Position numbers and translations under genes: made by a program
The notes under the pieces: generated by a model
Told to the model about the DNA's origin: nothing
Database searches by the model: none
Seen by the model: the letters and a program-made list of their open reading frames with translations, nothing else
Assembly (NCBI RefSeq): GCF_018139145.2
Contig: NC_059500.1
Coordinates: forward strand, 22,053,437-22,117,436
DNA: 64,000 nucleotides
Direction: 5' to 3'
From: Gymnogyps californianus
Taxonomy: Eukaryota > Chordata > Aves > Accipitriformes > Cathartidae
Shown here: positions 11,270-24,399 of the stretch, in pieces
How the letters are laid out: each line of letters opens with the position of its first letter
How positions within the stretch are numbered: the stretch's first letter is position 1

Positions 11270-12803
11270 GGAAATTCCACAGAAAGGTGTGGGAGATGAG
11301 AGCTCGCAGATGTCCCTACAAGGCCACTCTATCTTCCCTGAAAGATGATGGCAGCTGTGAGAGGTTCCCCATGACTGGAAAAAGACAAATATTCCACCCA
11401 TTTTCAGAAAAAGGGAAGAAGAGAGATCTGGGGAGCTACTGGCCAGTCAACCTAAAGTCAGTCCCTCAGAAGAACGGAAAGTATTACCTTCCCTGGTAGG
11501 ACTATGAAGCCATTTCCAGGTAGATGAAAGGCACAGACGTGACAGGGAATAGCCAGCCTATATTTACGAGGAGCAAATCATGCTTGACCATCCTGATGGT
11601 CTTCTGTGATGAGAAGACCAGTTCTGTCGACAAAGGGAGAACAGTGGCTATCAATGGCATCCTGAGGTTTTGGCGCCGTCTCCCATCATTCCTTAAAAGA
11701 TAATGAGGATGGGTGGATTGTAACTTAACTAAGTAAAAGACAGGCTGGATGTTGGTGTCAAAGGGCAGTAGTGAAGGATTCAAAGCCTACCTCTTTACCA
11801 GTTAATCTAATTTAGTGTTACTCTAACGTAAGGTCCAACAGCTACAAGAAGTGTTTCTCAGGAATTAATACTGGGGCCAATTCCACTTAACATCTTCATC
11901 AGTGACCTGGGCAACGGGAGGGGGTGAACCCTAAGTGTCTGGATGACTCTACATGGGACACAATGGTTAATAAGTTGAAGGGCAGGGTTGCCATTAACAG
12001 AGACTTCAACAAGTTGGAGAAATGAGCTGACAGGAATACACAAAGTTCAACAAGGATAAATACAAAGCCCTTCACCTGGGATAAAAGAGCTCCATGCTTC
12101 ACTACAGGCTGAGCACGACTGGGGAGAAGCTTTGCAGAGAAAAACCTTGGGGTCCTGGCAAACACGAAGTTAAACATGCATCAGCAGCATGCCCTTGCAG
12201 CAACGAAGGTCCACTGCATAATGTACTGCATTAACAAGAGTGTAGCCAGCAAAGAGGTTACTCCTTTCTCTGTCGCACTCATGAGGCCAGATCTGGAGTT
12301 CTGTGCCCAGCTAAGGGGCCCTCGGTGCAAGAGATAGCAAAAAGCTTGAGAGAGTCCAGCAGGTCACTAATGTAAGTAAGTCAGGGGCTGGAGCACATCG
12401 TGTGTGAGGAGAGGCTGAAAAAACTGAGTTTCTCTAGCCTGGAAGAGAGAAAGCTAAAAGAGGATCTAATTGGTCTCTCCTACTACCTACACGGGGGTGA
12501 CAGGGAAAGAGAGCCAGACTCTTCTCAGAGGGTCGCACTAAAAGAAAACCAGGCAATGGCCACAAGTTGCAAGAAACGATATTCCAGATGGAAATAAGGA
12601 AAAATTCTTCTCTGTAACAGTGGTTAGGCACTGGAACAGGTGATCCAGAGAGGTTTTGGGGTCTTCATCCTCGGGGATTTTCTAAACTCAACTAAACAAT
12701 GCTCCAAGCAACCTAGACTAAGTTTGACCTGGCTCTGAACAGAAGGTTAGGCTACATGATTTCCAGAGGTCTCCTCCTACCTAAATTTTTCTATGATTCT
12801 GTG
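11270..12803 (+). repeat. CR1 LINE, long but heavily decayed copy
   Basis: The order matches CR1 ORF2 through to the 3' end: a segment reading GGGAGCTACTGGCCAGTCAA (reverse transcriptase domain), AAATCATGCTTGACCATCCT, a damaged middle (about 11640-11880), CATCTTCATCAGTGACCTGG, a CTTCACCTGGGA segment, GGAGAGGCTGAAAAAACTGA, and the avian tail TTTTTCTATGATTCTG at 12786-12801. The reading frame is broken by many stops and indels. This is the longest CR1 portion here and an older copy than those at 36 and 39 kb. Confidence 0.85.
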
Positions 12804-12889
12804 AACACGACAGATCATCTCAGGAAGAGAAACACAAACACAACTGTATAGTGCCCTTGAAAATTAGATTTAAAATCACAAAATGAGAT

Positions 12890-12943
12890 TCTAATTAGAA
12901 AATTAGCAGATTAGAAGGTTAGACAATTAGAAGATTAGAAAAT
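12890..12943. repeat. Cryptic (ATTAGA)n-like minisatellite beside a CR1 tail
   Basis: About eight irregular repeats of a TTAGAA/TTAGCA/TTAGAC motif (CTAATTAGAAAATTAGCAGA onward) begin about 90 bp after the CR1 3' end. The unit spacing varies from 7 to 10 bp, so it is a decayed simple repeat. Confidence 0.6.
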
Positions 12944-15869
12944 TTCTCCCTGCTCTGTCATGGAGTTTCTACAGGGTAGTTGCATGTACACAAGCCATTT
13001 ATTGCCCGGTTGATCATTTCTTGTAAACTTCAAATTTTCTAGAGGTGTCTTTCTTTGAGGTTTGATTTAAAGAAGAACCAAGTACTCCAGCCTGCAACTA
13101 AAGGCAATATTTAATTGCAGTTTACATATAGTAAGTGCTACATAATGCTAAATACTCTGAAAAACCATGTTGGGTGTCTCAGTTACTGAAGACCACCAAG
13201 TCCCAACTGCCTTTGTGCCTCAGTTTTATAAGATGGGGATGATAATATCCCCTCAATTTCCAGGAATTTTGAGAAGTTTTACTGATGCTTAGGATGCACT
13301 CAAGTACTATAAAGATGTGCATTATCTGTCTTCAAACCAGCATTTGAATATTATTCAATAATTAATTAAAGCATACACTTTGCAAAAAAAAAAAGAGAGA
13401 ACAATACTGAAGAGCTGCTCAAGAAGCATGCACCATCCATCCTGTTCACCTGATAAAGGGCTGAGGAAAGAAAGGAAAACAGGACAGGAGGTTAGCCTAT
13501 AGTTAGATACTCCATCTTAACACAAGACCATGGGAAAAATGGAGAAGCAATAAAATGTGTAAAGGCAACCTTGATCCAGCTAAGTTTTGAGCACCTGACT
13601 TTGCAACATCAAAAATGTTCTTTTGGTGCAGTAAGAAACAAAAATTTAGAACCAACTGGCAAGAAACAACTAATTAGACCATGGCAGTCTAGCCAGTGGG
13701 ATCATGTTTCTCAATGAGATTCATTTCACGTGCAGTAGATGCCAACAGACTCCTCAAGGTTCATATATGAGAATTAGCATTTTTGATAGTTAGACTATTT
13801 CATCTAGGTTCATGTTTATCATGCCCAACCTTCATATCAGATCTTATAATACCTTTCCAGTTCACATTTTTGATTGCATTGAATCTAACAAATGCAGGTT
13901 GCACTCACCTTGAGGAAAGATAGGGCCAAATGCCAACACTATGGTACATATAAGGAAAGATAAAAAGTAAATTTCATTTCCTGTCAACATGTTTTTCTCT
14001 GGGCCCTTTGATCTTACCTTGTGCTGAATACTGATAACACCCTGCATTCTATTATGTAATTATATCTATGTTGTCCTCATTGATTGAGCATGACCATTAC
14101 AGACCACTGTGCAAGACTGAACCACTCTATCTCTACCTCAGTTCTGCACTGAACCTGTTGGTCAAACAGAGCTAGCTGACACAGAAGCTTCTTTTTCTTT
14201 GGATAGGTAACAGGTGCTTTAAAATTGTGACACAAAAGACTAAGTTTGCCTGAACTTAAAATCAGAAATCAAGACAAGAAACCTCACAGAAGAGTCCAAA
14301 TTTGGACAGTCTAAAGAACAGTTTTTCTCTCCATCAATGTTCCTGCTGCTGTGGGGAACATTTATTCTCTGTGTCAGAGAAAAATGAAAAAAATAAGAGA
14401 GCAGGTTTTTTTAGAAGTCAAGGTAAAAGGTTTGACATCACATAAAGATGCTCTACAGTTCATTGCATTGGCTAATATGTGACAAACAAACCTTCTGCAG
14501 TGCACATCTCAAAGACAAAAGGTCCCTAACTAAGGCCATTTGAGATTCAGAGATACCAAGGTATTAACAAACATCTTGTAAAAATGTTAATTGATCCAAG
14601 CTTTCTGAGACCTGAAAATATACAATAACATAATATAATGCAATAAATTCCAGATAAGTACTTTTAATCTTAAGCAAATTATTTTCCCTGCCTCTGAGTA
14701 GTAACTGTAACTTCAAACTCCAGTAGGCCCTCTGTGGGGATGGATAACATACTCCAAGGAAGGCAGTGCTCTAAAACAAGTGTGAGAAAAAAAACATACA
14801 AGCAACTTCAAATACACAAGAGGTGTGAATGACCTCCTGTTTACATGTCACTTACTTTTCAGTGCTTTCTCATCCTGCCATCCTGAATAAATTCAGAGAA
14901 AACTTTCCCTGCCAGTTCACAGCTCCACACTTAAGCGAGCTCTGGGGCCAGCAGAGATTTTCCTTATATCTAGGAGGAAGAGAAGAAGATATTCAGTAAC
15001 ATAATCTTGCCAGCAAAAACAGAGTTTCAACACAGATTAGATCGAATTGTGCCTTGTAGGCACAGCTCGGCATGAGGGCTGGTCCAGTGACATGTGGTCC
15101 CGGTCACAGCACTCAGGGCCCCATGCCCTGGAGAAGCACATTACCAAAAAGCACACACTATCGCATACCCACTCCCTGCACAAACGATGCAAAGGAAGGC
15201 CTTTTTCAGCCATGCCTGCTCCTCTGTCTGCCCCCACAATTGTAAGGTATGTCTCTTTTCCAACCAAATCTTCTTATCACTCAGTTTGGTGAATTGGTAG
15301 CATGATATATCACTCCAGCATCTCATAAAGAGGGTTTCCCTCAGGCCTGCAGAACGTTCATTCTCCTCAGATAGTGTCCAGCCTCCGAGAGTGTTTGCTT
15401 TCCTATTCGTAACCATTACCACCTTTACTACACTATATTTTACTAGTTGTGCATGGAGAAGTTAAAAAGGACTCCCACATACTATCCTGAGACATGAGTT
15501 TTTATTATAAACCTAATAAAAAGCTGTCAGCGTCAGGAGCAACAGATGTAATCCTGCTCTCTTCACAATCCTCTAAGTAAGGGAACGACTATGGAATTCA
15601 TGGATTTAAGAGTATGAGGTACAAAAACCCCCATAGATCAACATATTCTTCAATATGCTGCTTTCCTTCTCAGCCCCATATGCACAAATCAGAGCATCTC
15701 TGATTAAAGAGGCTGATTAAGAGCACCACTGATTAAGAAGCCTCCAAGCTGCAGTGAGCCCTTCATACACTCTTTCAGCTGCCTCTTTCCTCAGTACATT
15801 TTATCTGAAGGTTGGACCTGATTCCTAACTCAATTTCCAGTCTTGGGACTTGTTAAGCCTTTCTCAGCA
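12944..15869. other. No gene seen; one splice-flanked segment
   Basis: No repeat family recognised. A 30-nt minus-strand segment at about 13910-13939 lies between a pyrimidine-rich acceptor (...TACCATAG) and a strong donor (CAAG|GTGAGT). The segment at 14856-14969 is listed separately. The remaining open frames lack coding character. Confidence 0.4.
14856..14969 (-). other. Possible 114-nt exon, probably noncoding if real
   Basis: Minus strand: a very strong acceptor (CTTCTTCTCTTCCTCCTAG) and a strong donor (GAAAA|GTAAGT) bracket 114 nt. Every frame contains a stop; the best runs 32 codons before TGA. It could be an untranslated or lncRNA exon, or a chance pairing of signals. Confidence 0.25.
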
Positions 15870-16036
15870 AGGCTGAAAAAATTGTCATCATAGCCTTGGA
15901 GATTTCCAAACCTCTAGTGACCCAGACCCTGAGCAACCTGATCCAGCTTTGAGATGAGTCCCACTTTAAGAAGGAGGCTGGACTACATAACCTTGCAAGA
16001 TCTCTTCCACCCTAAATTAATCCTATGATTTTATAC
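15870..16036 (+). repeat. CR1 3'-end fragment
   Basis: A CR1 3' untranslated segment: CTTGGAGATTTCCAAACCTC, then CCTGAGCAACCTGATCCAGC, then GGCTGGACTACATAACCTTG, then a TCTTCCACCCTAAATTAATC tail and CCTATGATTTTATA. It is strongly 5'-truncated and moderately diverged. Confidence 0.8.
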
Positions 16037-17960
16037 TTCTATCTTTAGCAGATGCATCTTCTCATCTTTCCTTTATTACAGATGGTAAAATTTCCATTTT
16101 ATTCAAGATCACCAGCTAGGAAGGAAACATCCACTTCTTTCATTCCAAACACAAATTGGAAATATCTACTGAGTCTGGTTGCCCTATTTAAAAAAAAAAG
16201 AAAAAAACTTTTGTAATTTTACTATCTGCATCTAACAATGACCTATATCTGACCTGGAATTTGGCTGGAATAGTTTTAAGGAAATAAAACAACCCTATCA
16301 TTTTTAGGAACTTTGAAGAAGTTTCTGGCTATTTGAGGTATCACCTATGTTGAAATCAAACATAATGAAAGTCATTCTTCCTATATATTACAAATAGATG
16401 TGTAAGGACCCATTTGTTGTTCTCAGGTGAATCTGATGATACATAAGAGCTACCCATGCACACTTCATTCTTAATTACATGTAATAGTATCTTTGATACA
16501 GGCAGCAATGCCCTCTTTTTTTTGTTTATTCATCCTAATTCAACATAGTTGAACTAATGCTTTTAAATGTCCCATCAATAAGAGCCAGCTAACCATCTTT
16601 CAGTAAAATCAACCACAACGTATTTCCTTAAAAAGCAGCATCACTAGCTTTACAACTTTATTCATCATACACTTTTTCCTTATATTTCATATATAAATAC
16701 ATCCACAAAACAGTTTTAAATATTATGATATGATACCACAACTGCCCAGTTATCCCCATTGACTTTCAGGGTTGGTTCAAAGCCCACTTTAATCACGCAG
16801 GGACTGAATTCCTTACTACTATGGTGGAGGTTATCAGAGCACACAAACTGTCCTTCATATGTCACAGAGGTCCTCATACTCCTACAAAACAAGATTTCTT
16901 GCTGCAAAAAGACATAAAACACTATTTACCTACAGTGGTTTCTAGATCTTCCCTCTTCTTTCTCTGTTGGTCTTTGCTGATGGCCAGGCCAAATTTTCGA
17001 GATCATCTGCTTGTTTCTCCCTTTTAGTCCCATCCCATACAATCTTCCAGCACCTCTGGAATACTACTTGATGTCTCACACAAGCTGCATCTAAAGCAAT
17101 CCTTCCTGCCAACGTCAGAAGGTTATCTCTTCTTTTGAGGAGATTTTTTTTTTTTTTTTCCCCATTTCTGGAAGGCAACAGTTTTCCCTGGTTTCTTTCT
17201 CTGCTTTGCAGAATAGCCTGTCCTGTCTTCTTAGTATGGAGTTCCTCAGGAGAACTGTCTTTGACCAGTTCTGGAAACCCTTTTTGTTTCATTGAGATCT
17301 GTCAAATTTAATATGGTTAGTAGCTTTTAGTTAATTATTGAGCCGACACTTTACACTCCTACCATCCTGTTGATTTCAGTGATGCAATTACCTCATTTTA
17401 AAAAGGACACTCAGTGGAGCTGTGCAGAGCGGACAGAGGCACTCAGAATAAAACTTCAGCAACAGAAGTGCTTCACAGAATAGAAAAACATTAATTGGAA
17501 GAAAAAAAATGTGCCCTTTCTTCAGAAGTCAACTGGTAGAATGTGACTTTAATATTAAAATGCAGTAGACTCTCATATGCTCTGTTAATTTCAAATTAAA
17601 CTTGAACAGTATGATAACACTTTTACTGCAACAACTTTAGAATATATTTCAGGTTATTGAACTAAATTCTAATGATCAAGCAGCTCTGCTTCAAATACTG
17701 TAACAACAAGAGTTTAAATATGACAAATAAAATGAAGAAATTCTAAAAATTTAAAGGTAAACTCAAATATTAAAACAGCCAGCAAACAGCCTGCAAACTG
17801 ACATAGCTTGAAACAAAGATTGAAAATATTGCAGTGAATATTCCTATCTTTGACTATAGTCAAAGTAAAAGGGAAGGAGTTACTTTCTTACCTTTTAAAT
17901 GTAGAAGGATCTAAAAGATCATGTATTTACTTGTTTTAAGTAGAATAGTAAAAGACCATC
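16037..17960. other. No clear gene; one basic ORF on the minus strand
   Basis: AT-rich sequence with A/T homopolymers (T run about 17146-17159). The open frame 16942-17292 is listed separately. About 16740-16800 has phrases such as CCATTGACTTTCAGGG seen in old amniote repeats, too short to classify. Confidence 0.4.
16942..17292 (-). CDS. Unassigned basic open reading frame, 116 codons
   Basis: A minus-strand ORF from an ATG at 17292 to a TAG at 16942. Its product is rich in Lys, Arg and Glu, with a hydrophobic-basic middle (NLLTLAGRIALDAACVRHQV) and a basic C-terminus (AKTNRERRGKI). A run of As within the frame encodes four consecutive lysines and would be slippage-prone. No promoter, splice donor or poly(A) signal in a convincing position was found, and I do not recognise the family. 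It may be an exon, a pseudogene piece or a chance frame. Confidence 0.2.
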   Translation of the reverse strand: MKQKGFPELVKDSSPEELHTKKTGQAILQSRERNQGKLLPSRNGEKKKKNLLKRRDNLLTLAGRIALDAACVRHQVVFQRCWKIVWDGTKREKQADDLENLAWPSAKTNRERRGKI

Positions 17961-18569
17961 TGTCCTGGTTTTGGCTGGGACAGAGTTAACTCTCTTCTTA
18001 GTAGCTGGTACAGTGCTGTGTTTTGGATTTAGTGTGAGAATAATGTTGATAACACACTGATGTTTTAGCTGTTGCTAAGTAGCGCTTATCTTCAGCCAAG
18101 GACTTTTCAGTTTCCCGTGCTCTGCCAGCAAGCAGGTGTGCAAGAAGCTGGGAGGGAGCAGACCCGGGGCAGCTGACCCGAACTAGCCAAAGGGGTATTC
18201 CATACCATGGAACATCATGCCCAGTATATAAACAGGGGGCGGTTGGCCGGGAGGTGCGGATCGCAGCTCAGGAACTAACTGGGCATTGGTCAGTGGGTGG
18301 TGAACAATTGCATTGTGCATCACTGGTGTTTTTTTCTCCCCCCCCCCCCCCCTTCCTTTTTTTGTTATATTCCTTTTCATTACTGTTATTATTACTATAT
18401 TTCAATATTACTATTGTTAGTATTATATTTTACTTTAGTTATTAAACTGTTCTTATCTCAATCCATGAGTTTTACTTTTTTTTCCTTTCTTCCTCCCCAC
18501 CCCACTGGGAGGGGAGAGGGGGAAGCGGCTGTGTGGTGCTGAGTTGCTGGCTGGGGTTAAACCACGACA
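17961..18569 (+). mobile_element. Solo LTR of an avian endogenous retrovirus, full length (609 bp)
   Basis: Starts TGTCCTGGTTTTGGCTGGGA and ends AAACCACGACA, with perfect 5-bp target duplications CCATC at 17956-17960 and 18570-18574. It carries a TATA box (TATATAAA, 18225-18232) and a poly(A) signal ATTAAA (18441-18446), so U3, R and U5 are all present. A C15 run (18338-18352) follows the R-region start. There is no gag, pol or env, so this is a recombined solo LTR. Five-bp duplications suit an ERVL- or ERV1-like integrase rather than ERVK (6 bp); the class call is inference. Confidence 0.9.
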
Positions 18570-21500
18570 CCATCTTTTCTACTTTAGAAATACAAGCAAT
18601 GTCAATTTATATTAAGTACTGTTCATAGTGTTATACAAAGAATCAAATCCCATGACTGCAAGCTTTCTCAGTCATTAACTGAGAAAGCAAAGGTGTTGAA
18701 TTTAAGAGTCATCTTCCAACATGTCAAGTTAATTTTTTCAGACAAATAATATTTTCATGAAGACTAATGCAATCTCCTTTCCTTTCAATGTCTTGAGTCT
18801 CTGCGATGTTACAGTACGCTTAAGCTTGATACTGCTTTTACTCTTGGACCAGCAGAGCGAGACCTAACAGTATTCCAGGTGAGAGAAAATCATAAACAAA
18901 GGTGTAAGGAAAAAGGACTTAGTCAGCACCTCTGCAGCCTTTCTTCAAAAGCTCCATCTTCCCACATCGACTACATTCTCGTTCCCTGAACAAACACTAC
19001 CCAATCCTTGCATCCTCAGCCTGATGGCGCATCACTGAGGATGCAGAGAGCTGGGGCCAGAGTTGGGGTCCTCCCGCCATGAACAGAAAAGAGACCAGGT
19101 CAGGCAGCCTGAGAACAGGCCATGAATTAAACACTAGCAGCTTCTGAAAGAGGAATTGTGGTCTCTTGCGTCACGCAGGTATTCAACAACATATTCCTTG
19201 ACATCTGGAGTACAAAACCAGCAGCAGACATCAACTGTTAAGGCAGCACAGGCTGGTCTTCCTCTTCTCTTGCAGCACAGATCAAGCAGACATCAGGACC
19301 ATGCCTGGTCCAGGCAATCTACAGCCATAGGCAACTGCCTATCTTAACTGTAGCTAAAGCCAGTTCTGTACAATCTCCAAATTTAGTAGCTTTCTCTCCA
19401 CTTCCAAAATAAGACAAAAGGAAATATAACAGGTGTGAAAAAAACAGACATAAGACCTTAAGTTCACATATAAAAAACAAACTAGGAGACAAACTAGGAA
19501 AAAACTGGTTCAAGTGACCTTCATATATCATACTGTTGGTTTTCTTCTTATCAGTAGATACTCTTTCCAGCAGACTGTGTGAGATTGTTTAGCACATTAA
19601 TGGATTGCTGCTTTATAAACCAGGAAGCAAGTTAGTTTTAATAGGCTAAACAATTAACCTTGAAGAACATTTCATGCTTCCAAGCCTAGACAAATTAATA
19701 TCTGTTCTTGCTTTGGATGAAAACATATATACAATGTCATTCTTCTGACATAAAGCTTACCCCCAAATCAAAGATTCAAACTCTTGCTGTTGTACTTTAC
19801 TGTATCTGAAAGCAGAAGTTAAATACATATAAATCCAGGAAATTATACACATATGAAGCCTTCTAGGTATAAGAAATTTAGTCTGAATGAAGTTCCGGTC
19901 CTGAAGGACAGAAAATTGTTACAGCTGACACCAGTTGGCACTTCCTATTTTTTAAGGTGCTATTCTATTCATAGCTGAATTCTGGCCTCTGTTTTGAAAA
20001 CTTCCTTTAGAGGAATCCGAGCTTCTCACTCTGTGTGGAAATGAACTCTACACAGGTTTTTTTGTCATGGTGGAGAGGTTTGGATCTGAGTTTCCTAATT
20101 ACCAGAAATGGGTCTGTGTGGTGACATTTGGATAGGATTGCATTCAAATTTCAAACTTCCTAAAATTTTTATTTTATTATTGTGGTTAAAAGAAGTCCAT
20201 ATTATACCTCCATAACTGTGGCATGTGGAACAGAAGACAGAATGTTGTACAGATTTTACTTTTTATCATAAGCAAAACTCCGTATGCACTAAAATGTCTT
20301 ATTCCTAAATTTACCTTCCAGCTTCCAGAAGTTAAAATTTCCAGACTTTTTTTGTCCTCTTCTGACCTGTTAAAAATAGCTCTCTGTCATCCTGAGATCA
20401 TCAATCTTGCAGACACCATGACTGTTTCATGACAACAGCTTTTAGTACATATTACATTATTCTCACAGTAATAAATTTTGTATAAATAATTAATTCATTT
20501 CATTTAGGTTGTCTTCTACTATACATAGGCCCCAGTTTTCTGAGAGCTATTTAGGGTAAGAGTTAAACCCAACCTCATGACATCTATGTTATGAATTCAG
20601 AATGCAAGACCATTTAAAAATAAATATTCCAGAAGCATTTTACACATGGGGCCTTGGCTATAAAAGCTTGACAAAACAAACTAGGGAACAAGTTCTCTTT
20701 CCTACAATTGCTTACTCATACTTTACTCAGTTCTTTCTCCTTCTTCATGAGTCGTATTCCCTCACACTGTAGAAACAAATGCAGGCCTTCTGGTGCTGAC
20801 TTAACATGTTGTTGTCATTCTCTTTTTGGGAAGAAGTCTATGATCTAAAAAACAAATAAATGTAAGATTTTAAAATAAAACACATGGCTTCTTCTTGACT
20901 TTCTTCCCAGTGGATTCTCCAGTGAATCTCCAATCTATGCTTGCTTTTAAACTCTGTTGACAGAAGTATTTTGTAGTTAAACACATCCCTTCATTCTTTA
21001 TCTTAAATGAAGTTCCAAATCAACTATAACCAAGGATGAAGCTTCAGGCCTGAAAAACTCCTCATGCATCCCAGATCTTGGTTTTGCTTTGAACTCTTAA
21101 ATCAGCTTCTGTGAAAAGTTTGGGTCCAACCACAATTTCTAGACATTTGCAAATATGCGAACATACATAAATACAGAGTAAACTCACTGTCATCCTAGAC
21201 TAGAAAGGAAAGATGAATATTCTTAATCTTTCTCCTCATAAGGAAGTTTGAAAAAGCTAATTTTCAGGAAATTTCATGTGAAAACATAATGCACTGTAAA
21301 CTGATTCCTAGGATGAGCCCTTCTCTCCCTATTGACTACAGTGAGAGTCTGGGGAAACCAAGCTCTTTCGGATTTCCAGAGTTCAGAGCACAGCCTGCAG
21401 CATGGGAAGGAATACAAATCCTCAAAAGCAAATTCCTCTTGAGCTAGGAAAGAGAATCTGTTACGCAGTGGGAAGCCAGTGCTAGTGCACAAGAGCCCAC

Positions 21501-24399
21501 CTGCCTCTCTGAACCTGTTCCTGATGTTGCTGATGTCCTCCAAGAATCATCAGACCAGTGTATAAATACAGGTTTGATCAGGATTCGGATGGAGATAGGC
21601 TGAGGATACTGAGATTGGATTTTCCTTGAGCAGAGGATGTTTATAACCCAGGTGCATGCGTTTCACAGATCCTCTCCTTGCCTGCAGCTCAGAGAACAGG
21701 AATCTGTTACAGCCCTGTCAAAATGATGTTTGCTCAAGCAAAAGCAGCTCATTTTAGCTTTGAATATTTTCCAGTTCACTTCCCAATGCATTAATCAAGA
21801 TGGTGGCCGTCACAGCTGCAGCATCTCCAATTTCAACTCGCAGCATCAACAAGAGGGACCCCTTTGCCAAGGGAGCCCTCTTGATGTGTCCTCTTCTAGA
21901 CTCATCCAGCCCCCAAAATCTTCACTGAGGGAAGTGCAAACTGCCACTGCTTTTGTTCTAACATGGCTATAAGCCTTCAGGCAGTTTCCCAGAAGCTGCA
22001 TTGCAGCAGTGCCCTCTCATCAGCTTGCAATACACATGGACAGGTGTGATGAGCAAGGATTGCGATTTTTCATTGGCATGCCGATCCTGTAGTGCTGAGG
22101 AACCCGAAAAGGCACTTCCCCCACCCACTACTACTCTCACACCGCAGATTTCCTCTAACCTGAAATTCCCACTTTCCATTCACTGCAGCTTGCTTTACAC
22201 AAACACAACACCCACCCACCAGCCTCTTCCCGATCTTGTGCTTTGCAGCCATAAGGCCACTTTCAGCATAAGGCGGCGTAGAGAAAAGCTATCTGGGACT
22301 CTTTCTGTCATGCTGGATCTACCATGAAAAAGGTCACTGAGAATTATCACCGCCAATTAGCAGTAAATAACCAAATAAAAAAATTAAAAAGTATATCAGA
22401 AGGAGAAAGCCACTAAGTTCAAAAATCAGTTTTTCATTGCACTGATAAAGAATTAATCAGAATGAAGAAAAATAAAAACAACAAATCTATGAGGCAGAAA
22501 TTAGAGTGCCTTATCCAGGAAATCTTTACAGTCCCTTGTCATGTGGGCACAGCAGATGTTTGTAGAGGTCCTGACTGATGTCACCTTTCAAGTTAATCTG
22601 TCAATAATGCCAAGTCTCCTTAACTGGTCTCAAAACTCAAAAACACTGACTTAGGTGGAATCCTTTCCAGAAAGCACACGACATGTTACAGTGTACAAAA
22701 CACCACATTCAACAGCAGCATCTTTCAGCCACTGCTATAACAAAAAAATCTGTGACTAAGCTGCCCTACAGACATTCATATTTTACCACTAGACTTTAAC
22801 AAATTCAATTATCTTCCTTTCTCATGGGATCACTCTTTTGGGGGAAAGAAGATCCTGTGAAATTTTTAATAAGAAGTCTGTGTGCTGGAAAAAATATTCA
22901 TTTTGCCCTTGGAGACCTGAAGTAGAGCTATTTCACAACAGAATATAAAGCAACTGCATGAAAAACAAAGGGCATTTAGCTGTTAAAGGTCAAAGCCCAT
23001 AGTCTTACACAGATATTTCAAATTCCTTTGTGGGATTGTAACTTGAAAATACATTTTTGAAATCAAAACAAATGTGTATAATAAAACATTATTGGATAAA
23101 CAACCTTCACTTTGAAGAAAAGGCAGAAAGTGTCATTACAGCAAGTGAAAACACCTAGATGCATGGGTGGGGGGGGAGCAGGAGAGTGTAGGGATGTTTC
23201 CTGAAGACAGCAAGTTTAAAAATGACACATTATCTGTGAATCAAATGCCAGCTGCTGGCTGGCACAGGGCATGGAGAAGGTGCATGCTCCAACCACAGCC
23301 ACTCAATCCAGCTTGGAGTAGATCACAGAAGAGTAAAATACTGAGTCCTCAGTGCTTGTTTCAGTTTTGAGGAAAATGTTGACAAGTTACTGAAGTATTA
23401 CCTTGTTAATATGCAACTAATTCATCCTTACAAGCAGCTCCATATTATTGTTCTAATTTAAAAGAAGATGACATAGACATAGAGCAGAATAAATGGTTTA
23501 CCAAAGGGACATAAGGCCAGTGACGAAGCCAGCATTAAACTTCCTATTAGCTCTAGGTTCAATGCATTTGGCATATCAGACAAAAACTTGTTAAAGCATT
23601 TGCCTCTCTCATTAGTTCACCTAGGTATGATTTAAACACCATACCTTGAAATCAAGCCTTACATTCTAGACAGACTTTGAAAAACAACAGCCATAAACAT
23701 ACATTTCCAGAAAGTCACAATCACAGTGAAATTTGAAGAAGTAAGAGCAGTTTGCCCTTGAAAGGAAGCAAAAAGCAGTTCGCAGCACTGCAGCTTTTTT
23801 TTTTTTTTTGCTTTTTTTTTTTGTATAAAAAATACATGGCTCAGTATATTTGCCATATGACCAAGGAGCAATTATAAGACAAAATTTTCATACCAGGGTT
23901 TTGTTGCCATCAAAGCACTTGTAAATTAATTGTGCTACCATAAGTTTCCACAAAGGAATTTCTGCCCTGTAATCAGGGGGCACTCAGGTTTTCTGCAAGC
24001 AACGTGTAACAGTAATGCTGGGGCATGGAGGGTTAAAAGCAAATGGAGAAAGTACACCTCACCCAGCCATCTCCTCATCAGGACTTCTGCATCTATGAGT
24101 TCTGTAGGGCAAATAAATGCCACACAGATATCCCCCTCCTGAGGGACAAACAGAATTTTGGAAGTTCAGAAATTGCCTATGGCATCATCATTTTGCACAG
24201 CATTTTACACAGAAACAAGGGAAAAGGATCCTGACTGCAAAATTTGCAATCTGCAAAGCTGCTAGGGTAAGGAAAATGTGCAGGTGTGAACAAAGTAGTG
24301 CAATCAACCCATGCACATCAGGTAACAACACAGGAGCGTGCCCAGTGCAAGTTCCATGCCACCCCAGTACACCTGCAGACTTTCACCATCCTAGCTACT
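18570..24399. other. No gene or classified repeat seen
   Basis: Nearly 6 kb of AT-rich, intron-like sequence. Open frames at 20223-20432, 21274-21543 and 22001-22327 have no coding character or splice support. A T-rich run lies at 23795-23822. Nothing else is supported. Confidence 0.45.

Noticed and set aside
13448..13458. 11-nt segment between a very strong acceptor and a donor on the minus strand
   Set aside because: Too short to be a credible exon without transcript support.
18183..18542. Overlapping proline/leucine-rich frames
   Set aside because: Produced by the poly-C and T-rich parts of the LTR at 17961-18569.
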